The translations under genes were made by a program, and so were the position numbers. The notes under the pieces are model-generated. The model had not been told where the DNA came from. It was given only the letters and a program-made list of their open reading frames with translations, and made no database searches. Below, piece by piece: positions 16,038 to 21,232 of a stretch of DNA of 21,232 nt. The stretch is from CAZAGA01 sp041912175 (lineage in GTDB: Bacteria; Chloroflexota; Anaerolineae; Anaerolineales; UBA4823): assembly GCA_041912175.1 (NCBI GenBank), contig JAYRNN010000128.1, positions 1-21,232 of the forward strand. The letters run 5' to 3'. The stretch's first letter is position 1; every line of letters starts with the position of its first letter.

Positions 16038-16619
16038 ATGGGCGTGATACGGTCTTTTATTGCGGTGGATCTTTCAAACGAGGTGTTAGGGCGGCTGGAG
16101 AGTGTATATCATCAGCTCAAACAGCGCCTGCCCGGCGCTCCCGTGCGTTGGACGCCGGTGATGAATATCCACCTGACTTTAAAATTTTTAGGGGATGTCT
16201 CGGAAGCAAACCTGAGAGTCCTCTATGAAATATTGAAAAGAGAATCTGCGAAACAAGCGCCTTTTGAAATCCGCGTGAGCGGTATTGGCGCGTTTCCATC
16301 GCTAAGTCGACCGCATGTCATCTGGGTCGGGGTGCAGGCTTCGCCAGACCTGGCATCTTTGCAACACGCGATCGATATAGAAACAGCTCGCCTGGGATAT
16401 GCCAGCGATGAACGCAGTTTTTCACCCCACCTGACCCTGGGGCGGGTTGGGCGTTCCGCAACAGCCGAAGAAGCCAGCCAGATTGGCAAGTCGTTGAGCG
16501 CGATCCAGGTTCGCGATCTGGGAATCAGTCCTGTCCAGGCGGTGCATTTCTATCGGAGTGATTTAAACCCACAAGGCTCAGTGTATACAAGATTATATTC
16601 GGCGCCACTGTGTGGTTGA
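16038..16619 (+). CDS. thpR: RNA 2',3'-cyclic phosphodiesterase (2H phosphoesterase)
   Basis: A 193-residue member of the 2'-5' RNA ligase/ThpR family. It opens 2',3'-cyclic phosphate ends of RNA and can act in RNA end metabolism. The opening RSFIAVDLS is typical. The two catalytic HxTx motifs are intact: HLTL at 45-48 (followed by KFLGDV) and HLTL at 131-134 (followed by GRV). The segment RPHVIWVGV is also characteristic. Length matches the family. GGAG (16026-16029) is 8 bases before the ATG. The following rsfS gene lies 55 bases downstream on the same strand. Confidence 0.93.
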   Translation: MGVIRSFIAVDLSNEVLGRLESVYHQLKQRLPGAPVRWTPVMNIHLTLKFLGDVSEANLRVLYEILKRESAKQAPFEIRVSGIGAFPSLSRPHVIWVGVQASPDLASLQHAIDIETARLGYASDERSFSPHLTLGRVGRSATAEEASQIGKSLSAIQVRDLGISPVQAVHFYRSDLNPQGSVYTRLYSAPLCG

Positions 16620-16674
16620 AAATGCTGCATTATAAAAAATATTCAGTTATGGGTTTGAAGAAGAGAGGTGAATC

Positions 16675-17019
16675 CTGGAAACCATTGAGATTGCACGCGA
16701 CCTTGTAGATGTTTTGGAAGATAAAAAAGGTGAAAATATCGTCCTGATGGACATTCATGACCTCGCCGATTTTGCAGAGTATTTCGTTATTTGCTCGGGC
16801 ACCAGCGATCGCATGCTGCAAGCCCTGGCGGATGCCGCTGCAGAGAGGATTAAGGAAAAGTTCGGCCAGCGTGGACGAATTGAGGGCCAACCTCAAGACG
16901 GATGGATGCTGATCGATTTTGGCGATGTCATCGTGCACCTGTTCTCCCCCGACCGGCGAAATTATTATCGCCTGGAGGAGCTATGGGGGCGCGGGAAAGT
17001 CATCCTGCGCGTTCAATAA
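16675..17019 (+). CDS. rsfS: Ribosome silencing factor RsfS, probable CTG start
   Basis: A protein of about 114 residues (Iojap/RsfS family) that binds ribosomal protein uL14 and blocks subunit joining during starvation. Conserved parts are LEDKKGENIVLMDI, ADYF-like ADFAEYFVICSGTSDR, and the C-terminal GWMLIDFGDVIVHLFSPDRRNYYRLEELW. Family similarity reaches upstream of the first standard start (TTG 16714) into ETIEIARDLVDV. That part is encoded directly after CTG 16675, with AGAGAGGTGA (16662-16671) in place and an in-frame TGA at 16669. No ATG, GTG or TTG exists in this N-terminal stretch, so CTG initiation is inferred. The 3' end overlaps the opposing yjjX gene by 39 bases. Confidence 0.9.
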   Translation: METIEIARDLVDVLEDKKGENIVLMDIHDLADFAEYFVICSGTSDRMLQALADAAAERIKEKFGQRGRIEGQPQDGWMLIDFGDVIVHLFSPDRRNYYRLEELWGRGKVILRVQ

Positions 17020-17553
17020 AGAAAGATCGTATAAATCTGGATTTTTGAAGGGGGTAAGTGCGAAGATCACAGCGTGCTCATAAAGGCGCGTGCGGTCAAT
17101 CACGTCGCCGGTCAAAATGCCGATCGCGCCATTGGCCTGTTTGGAATTTGATTTTTTGAAGAAAATATCATCCGCCTCGCCTAATTCTTTACCTTGCCGG
17201 ATCATTCTGGCGATCGCCGGTGGTAAAAAGAAAGCGCCGGTCCGGCCTTTGCCGGTCAGGCGCGATGTGTAAACCACCACCCAGGCAAAAGCTGCCATAC
17301 CCTCCTCGATATCCTCAACCCCACCTTCAACCCCGACCCAATAATCGGCCTGTGGAATAAGCCGGGAGGCGTCGCTGGCGCGGTTGAACGCCCCTTGTAG
17401 CGTTTCCTGGTCAGAAAGTGGTTGGCTGCTCACCCCCGAGGGGGTGGAGATGGACTCAAATCTAAAAACCTGGTCGGGGAACATCTTTGCAAACCCCAGG
17501 CGAACGGCTTCGATTTTGACCGGATTGGTCGAGGCGACAACGATGGTGGGCAT
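16981..17553 (-). CDS. yjjX: Inosine/xanthosine triphosphatase, YjjX/DUF84 family
   Basis: A 190-residue housecleaning NTPase predicted to hydrolyse deaminated purine nucleotides (ITP, XTP). Visible family features are IVVASTNPVKIEAVRLGF at the N-terminus, SGVSSQPLSDQETLQGAFNRA, the VGVEGGVE loop, WVVVYTSRLTGKGRTGAFFLPP, and GAIGILTGDVIDRTRLYEHAVIFALTPF. ATG 17553 is used as the start, 2 bases after the SDR stop. TTG 17559 (overlapping that stop as TTGA, with AAAGGGA 4 bases upstream) is an alternative that adds two residues. It is the last gene of the minus-strand operon and runs tail to tail into rsfS. Confidence 0.88.
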   Translation of the reverse strand: MPTIVVASTNPVKIEAVRLGFAKMFPDQVFRFESISTPSGVSSQPLSDQETLQGAFNRASDASRLIPQADYWVGVEGGVEDIEEGMAAFAWVVVYTSRLTGKGRTGAFFLPPAIARMIRQGKELGEADDIFFKKSNSKQANGAIGILTGDVIDRTRLYEHAVIFALTPFKNPDLYDLSLLNAQDDFPAPP

Positions 17554-17555
17554 AC

Positions 17556-18347
17556 TCAAAGTGTCCCTTTATACATTCCTCCGTCCACGCTCAGCATTAT
17601 ACCCGTGATATAGGCGGCGGCGGGGGAGGAGAGGAAGACCGCCGCGTTGGCGAACTCTTCCGGCGTGCCCATGCGTCCAAAAACCGAGTCTTTCGACTGT
17701 ATGCGAATTTCTTCTTCTACGGTTGTTCCATTTGATTTTGCCCGGAAGCCCATCAAATCATAGACACGTTCGGTTTCGGTCCAGGCCGGCAGAATTGAGT
17801 TGAAGCGGATGCCTTCATTTCCTAATTCCAGGGCCAGGGTTTTTGTCAATCCAACGGTGGCTGCGCGCACGCTATTAGAAAGCACCAGGTTGGGGATGGG
17901 TTGTTTGACAGAATACGAGGTGATTGTGAGCACGCTGGCAGCGCTGGATTGACGTAAATAAGGCAATGATGCACGAATCAAGCGTACATGGCACATTAAG
18001 CTCAGCTCGATGGCCTGCTGCCAGGCAGCGTCATCGAAGGCCTCGAATTTTCCCGAAGGTGGGCCGCCGGCGTTGGTCACAAGGATATCCAGACCGCCCA
18101 AGGTTTCTGCTGCTTGCGATACCAGGCGGGCGGGAAAGGCTGGATCGGAGATATCGCCAACGATTGGTACGACCTGGGTTTGGGTCTCTTCCACCAGGGA
18201 TTGGGCAGCGGCGGTGATTTTTTCTTGGCTGCGGCTATTGATCGCCAGGCGGGCTCCTTCTTTAGCCAGCCCGCGAGCCGTGGCAAATCCAAGCCCGCGG
18301 CTGGCGCCGGTTACCAGGGCGCGTTTTCCTGCTAGTTTTAAATCCAT
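17556..18347 (-). CDS. Short-chain dehydrogenase/reductase lacking the catalytic Tyr and Lys
   Basis: A 263-residue SDR with a clear Rossmann dinucleotide motif TGASRGLG (13-20), GDISD, and NAGGPP (92-97, the structural NAG). A standard C-terminal GRMGTPEEFANAAVFLSSPAAAYITG and VDGG end the protein. Ser144 of the active site is kept, but the usual YxxxK is SNSVR: position 157 is Ser and 161 is Arg. The segment VKQPIPNLVLSNSVRA resembles the beta-ketoacyl reductase-like subgroup in which the tetrad is not conserved. It probably binds a dinucleotide, but its reaction is unknown; the FabG label would be misleading. AGAGGAGGA lies 8 bases before the ATG. Confidence 0.9.
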   Translation of the reverse strand: MDLKLAGKRALVTGASRGLGFATARGLAKEGARLAINSRSQEKITAAAQSLVEETQTQVVPIVGDISDPAFPARLVSQAAETLGGLDILVTNAGGPPSGKFEAFDDAAWQQAIELSLMCHVRLIRASLPYLRQSSAASVLTITSYSVKQPIPNLVLSNSVRAATVGLTKTLALELGNEGIRFNSILPAWTETERVYDLMGFRAKSNGTTVEEEIRIQSKDSVFGRMGTPEEFANAAVFLSSPAAAYITGIMLSVDGGMYKGTL

Positions 18348-18377
18348 TTGAAAAATCCTCCTCTTATTGTAAACAGG

Positions 18378-18662
18378 CTAAAGTATTTCGATCTGGTCAT
18401 TCATTAAATCAACGTCTGGCCAGTTTTGTTCAATCCAGTGAACAATTGCTTGCAGCGAACGCTGGGTATGCCCGTTGTCATTGCTCACCAGGGCGCAAGC
18501 AATTACAGCTTCTTGCCAGGCGTCTTGCCGGTCGACCTCTGCGACAGAAATGTTGAACTCACGGTGCAAGCGGGCGAGCAACGGTTTTAAACGGCTGCGT
18601 TTCTCTTTTAGCGATGTACACGCCGGCAAGTGGATATCTAAGGTTAAGACGCCAATCGCCAT
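18378..18662 (-). CDS. DUF503 (YlxP-like) family protein
   Basis: A 94-residue protein with the DUF503 pattern: GVLTLDIHLPACTSLKEKRSRLKPLLARL, then FNISVAEVDRQDAWQEAVIACALVSND, and a C-terminal helix. In Firmicutes the homologue (ylxP) lies in the nusA-infB-rbfA cluster, but here it is in an operon with lipM and an SDR. The function is not firmly known. GAGGG, overlapping the lipM stop, lies 6 bases before ATG 18662, which indicates translational coupling. Confidence 0.88.
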   Translation of the reverse strand: MAIGVLTLDIHLPACTSLKEKRSRLKPLLARLHREFNISVAEVDRQDAWQEAVIACALVSNDNGHTQRSLQAIVHWIEQNWPDVDLMNDQIEIL

Positions 18663-18671
18663 AGGAGACCC

Positions 18672-19529
18672 TCAGGCGGGCTTTTCGTTCCAAGCCGGGT
18701 TGGCGTATTTTTCATGCATGAGCTGGCCGGCGCGTTCTAACTCATCCGGGGTGATCTCATCCGGCGCCAGCTCCAGGTTGAGCGCGGCCTGGAAAGCGGC
18801 GATAAAAGCCTGGGCGGCTTGCTCCCACGACAGACGAACGCCTAATACCTGCTCGACTGTCGTGGCGCGCTGCGACAGCCGGTCAGCCGCCAGCCGGCGC
18901 GCCTCGTCATTTGGGAAAGCCAGCGCTTGTGTGATACGCGTCAGATCGCCAAACAAGGGCAGCGAGCCATGTTGCAAGACGCCATCTTTGCGGCGCGCCT
19001 GCGCGCTGCCGATCAATTTTTTTCCATCGATCGTAATTTCGTAATTTGAAGGGACTTCAAAACAAACCGGGTTGGCTGGCGTAGCGCGATCTGCAGGCGC
19101 GGAGGGCATATTTTGGGGCAATGCTTTCGCCGCGATCCCCAGGCTCTGCAGGGCCATCAGGAGAGCTGAGGAAAGGGTATGATAGCTTTCTAAAATGCTG
19201 CCTGCCAGGCGTGGTTCGCTTTGCGGGCCGGTCACCGAATAGGTCAATTCATCCACGTGCAAGATAGCCCGTCCGCCGGTTGGGCGGCGGACCAATTCCC
19301 AGCCGCGCTCCACCAATACATTTTGGTCGACATCCGCCAAGGGTTGCCCGTACCCCAACGAGAGACAGGCCGGTTCCCAGGCATATAGGCGCAGAGTCGG
19401 GCTGGCCTGGCCGCGTGCGGCAGCCTCTAGAATTGCTTCATCGAGGGCCATGTTCCAGGCGCCGTGGGCGGGCGGGGTGCAGATCAATCTCCAGGTGGAA
19501 GCTGGAAAGCGCGAAGTGGGGATGTTCAA
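18672..19529 (-). CDS. lipM: LipM-type octanoyltransferase / lipoate-protein ligase family protein
   Basis: A 285-residue BPL/LplA/LipB-fold enzyme. It probably moves octanoyl groups from acyl carrier protein to lipoyl domains, for example GcvH. The motifs are GAWNMALDEAILEAA, LSLGYGQP, RRPTGGRAILH (81-91), then VCFEVPSNYEITIDGKKLIG with Cys156 at the catalytic Cys position of LipM and Lys171 at the conserved ligase/transferase lysine, and ARRKDGVLQHGSL. The Cys argues for LipM rather than ATP-dependent LplA. It starts at TTG 19529, 4 bases after the upstream stop, with no clear Shine-Dalgarno. No lipA is present in the window. Confidence 0.85.
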   Translation of the reverse strand: MNIPTSRFPASTWRLICTPPAHGAWNMALDEAILEAAARGQASPTLRLYAWEPACLSLGYGQPLADVDQNVLVERGWELVRRPTGGRAILHVDELTYSVTGPQSEPRLAGSILESYHTLSSALLMALQSLGIAAKALPQNMPSAPADRATPANPVCFEVPSNYEITIDGKKLIGSAQARRKDGVLQHGSLPLFGDLTRITQALAFPNDEARRLAADRLSQRATTVEQVLGVRLSWEQAAQAFIAAFQAALNLELAPDEITPDELERAGQLMHEKYANPAWNEKPA

Positions 19530-19533
19530 GGGT

Positions 19534-21232
19534 CTACGGGTATGGCGGGAATGTAGCGGTGGGCGGCGGGTAATAGCCCGGCTCGGTGGCTGTGGGGACC
19601 CCGGTGGAGACTACAGTTGGCGTCGCGGTAGGCGGCCTTGCAGTCGTTCCAGGAACGAGGGTAAAAGTCGGAGTCGGAGTGACCTGTGGGGTCAGGCTGG
19701 TAGGGGCGGGGGTTAGGGTGGAAGTTGGCGTCGGCGTGGCTGGCTCATTCGTCCTGGCCAGTTTCAAACGAGCCAGGGTGGTGAAAGGGCTGCGCGAATA
19801 GTCTCGCCACAGGGTCAGGTAGGCTTCTACAGCCGGCCGTTCGTTGCCGAGCAACTCGTTCGCCAGGCCGAGCAGATAATAATATTCATCGCAGGTAAAG
19901 GTAGGTTTGCATAACAGCCCAGGGTAGGACTGGATATCGGTCAACATTTTCAAGACTTTATTCGCGTCCTCTCCGTTTAGAAGAGCCCGCCTGGCCTGCT
20001 CGAGGGCTAATTTGAAGCGATTGGGATATTCCTGGGCGGGCGTGACGCGCCGTAAATAGGGCTGGCCAATATCGCTATCCCGACCGAAAACGGCAAAAAT
20101 TCCCTCATCGATCCAAACGATGGGAGGTTTATCTTCAGTGTTGAGGAATTGCAGGTTGGGCTTATCGCCTTCCACCGGACCAACATGCAGCGCACGTTGG
20201 CCATTTTTTGTGGCGGCGACGAACCACAAATCGAGTTTTTCTAAAGGGCGGTGACGTGTGGTGAACCAGCGTTCTTTGATGTCGTCGCCATCAAAATCGA
20301 AGTAGCCGCTAGAACGCAAGGTCAGACCGTTAGCTTTCAGGAATTCCACCGGATCTTGCCCTTCTGGCACGCCCATGATGTTGATCAGAAAATCGATAGC
20401 GTTATTTGGATTGCAAGATTGAGATTGCACGCAGGCCTTATAAATATCTTGAGGGGCCTTATAGATCGCCAGGAATTGTTGGGCGGATTGTACCCAGGCG
20501 CCGTCCGATACAATTGGCGTTTGGACCAGCTCGTTAAGGTAAGCGTTCGCCTGGTCGAAATTTCCCACCAAGGCATGATAGATGCCCAGCCGGTAACGCC
20601 ATTCATCCTTGGCGTCGGCCGGGAAAGGTTTGCCTTCTTCATTGACGGCCGGGGGCCAATCCGGAAGGAGCTGTTCCATGATCTGGATTGCAGCCTGTGG
20701 GCCCCACAGATTGGCAGCATGTTCGACGATATGTCGGCAGAGGCTTAAGGTGGATGCGGCTGGCTCGACTTCAAATTGGGCCGCGATGTGCTCGAGATAA
20801 GCGCCATTCCACTGGTAGGTTTGTTGAACCGTCGTCGGGCAAGCCGGGAATAGCTGCAGTTCTAGCTGCAGGTTACTGCTGCCTTTTTCGTTTTTAACCG
20901 GGCGCCAGTTATTGGTGTATTCCATGGATGGATCAAAGACTTCATCGCTCGGGCGGAAGAAAAGCTCGTTGGCTGGTACATTTGAAAGATCAAAGATGCG
21001 CGGCGCCTCCAGGGTGACGCCTGCAGGGGCGCTGTTGTAAATCGCTGCCTCTTCGATTCCATCGCCGGTCAGATCGCTCACGATCAGGCGCATTTCGGGA
21101 GCATTAACAAAGTCAAAATTGCTATCCAAGACGTGATATTGATAGCCGGAGGGCGTCTCCAAGAGCCAGATGAAAGCGCTGCCTGGGCCATGCACTTCCA
21201 CGATATGGCTGGAGAGATAACCAGAGGGTGGA
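19534..21232 (-). CDS. Large protein with FG-GAP-like and TPR-like segments and a Thr/Pro-rich C-terminal tail (5' partial)
   Basis: An open frame that enters from the right edge, so the N-terminus is missing; at least 566 residues are visible. GTG 21201 is only an internal codon. I do not recognise a named family. Two Asp-rich stretches, SDLTGDGIEEAAIYN and FDFDGDDIKERWF, look like FG-GAP/VCBS-type repeats with calcium-binding-like loops. Two helical stretches, YRLGIYHALVGNFDQANAYLNELV and YYYLLGLANELLGNERPAVEAYLTLW, look like TPR units. The last 70 residues are almost entirely Thr, Pro, Ser, Ala and Val. Such tails are common in secreted or cell-envelope proteins of Chloroflexota. It is the first visible gene of the minus-strand operon and ends 4 bases before lipM. 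Confidence 0.75.
   Translation of the reverse strand, partial: PPSGYLSSHIVEVHGPGSAFIWLLETPSGYQYHVLDSNFDFVNAPEMRLIVSDLTGDGIEEAAIYNSAPAGVTLEAPRIFDLSNVPANELFFRPSDEVFDPSMEYTNNWRPVKNEKGSSNLQLELQLFPACPTTVQQTYQWNGAYLEHIAAQFEVEPAASTLSLCRHIVEHAANLWGPQAAIQIMEQLLPDWPPAVNEEGKPFPADAKDEWRYRLGIYHALVGNFDQANAYLNELVQTPIVSDGAWVQSAQQFLAIYKAPQDIYKACVQSQSCNPNNAIDFLINIMGVPEGQDPVEFLKANGLTLRSSGYFDFDGDDIKERWFTTRHRPLEKLDLWFVAATKNGQRALHVGPVEGDKPNLQFLNTEDKPPIVWIDEGIFAVFGRDSDIGQPYLRRVTPAQEYPNRFKLALEQARRALLNGEDANKVLKMLTDIQSYPGLLCKPTFTCDEYYYLLGLANELLGNERPAVEAYLTLWRDYSRSPFTTLARLKLARTNEPATPTPTSTLTPAPTSLTPQVTPTPTFTLVPGTTARPPTATPTVVSTGVPTATEPGYYPPPTATFPPYP
19540..19745 (-). repeat. Low-complexity Thr/Pro-coding tract
   Basis: Irregular repeats of TPTPT, TLTPAP and PTATPT units encode the C-terminal tail of the large minus-strand protein. 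The reverse strand reads as a Gly/Val-rich false frame (19586-19801). The repeat is degenerate at DNA level and may be length-variable. Confidence 0.6.

Noticed and set aside
17556..18347. Calling the SDR a FabG 3-oxoacyl-ACP reductase
   Set aside because: The catalytic Tyr and Lys are absent and no fatty-acid synthesis genes are adjacent.
19586..19801. Gly/Val-rich plus-strand frame (VGVGV repeats)
   Set aside because: It is the antisense reading of the Thr/Pro-coding tract; such frames always appear opposite TPTPT repeats.
20251..20748. A 165-codon plus-strand frame near the right edge
   Set aside because: It is a shadow of the large minus-strand protein, whose frame is open across the whole region and has coherent domain-like structure.

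Overview
The window looks like a piece of a bacterial chromosome, or a metagenome contig, from a Chloroflexota (Anaerolineae-like) organism. This is an inference: there is no rRNA. It rests on a secreted protein with an Ig-like domain, a FIMAH-like domain and a C-terminal YLPxVxR tail, a large protein with a Thr/Pro-rich tail, TTG and GTG starts, and the general gene set. No tRNA, rRNA, CRISPR array, phage gene or insertion sequence was found.

Left edge (1-1050, minus strand): one open frame that begins as a LapA/DUF1049-type membrane protein with a coiled coil. Near position 715 it changes without a frame break into the interior of PurL (FGAM synthase), which runs off the window. Base composition also jumps at the junction, so this is either an assembly or recombination chimera or a very unusual fusion. 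A divergent YCII-family gene follows (1285-1599), with its own promoter.

Middle left (1703-8159, plus strand): two EamA/DMT transporters flank a 1356-residue secreted enzyme with two complete 5'-nucleotidase/cyclic phosphodiesterase heads in tandem. The first transporter appears to be made from a leaderless transcript. The second has an extended -10 promoter just after a strong terminator.

Core (8244-15959, plus strand): a tightly packed run that looks like one operon. It encodes a xanthine dehydrogenase-family molybdopterin subunit, phosphoenolpyruvate carboxylase, YqeB, a YqeC-MocA fusion and a second stand-alone MocA-like nucleotidyltransferase. YqeB, YqeC and MocA/YgfJ are the marker families of selenium-dependent molybdenum hydroxylases, so the enzyme at 8244 is a candidate Se/Mo hydroxylase. 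The FAD and 2Fe-2S partners and SelD are not in the window. The insertion of ppc into this run is unexpected.

Right (16038-21232): thpR (RNA 2',3'-cyclic phosphodiesterase) and rsfS (ribosome silencing factor, apparently starting at CTG) on the plus strand meet a minus-strand operon tail to tail. Read in transcription order, that operon is a large partial FG-GAP/TPR-like protein with a Thr/Pro tail, a LipM-type octanoyltransferase, a DUF503 protein, an SDR that has lost its catalytic Tyr and Lys, and a YjjX-type inosine/xanthosine triphosphatase.

One speculative reading is a purine-scavenging neighbourhood: an extracellular nucleotidase, transporters, a purine-type Mo hydroxylase and a purine NTP housecleaning enzyme. 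The sequence does not show the substrate of either the transporters or the hydroxylase.
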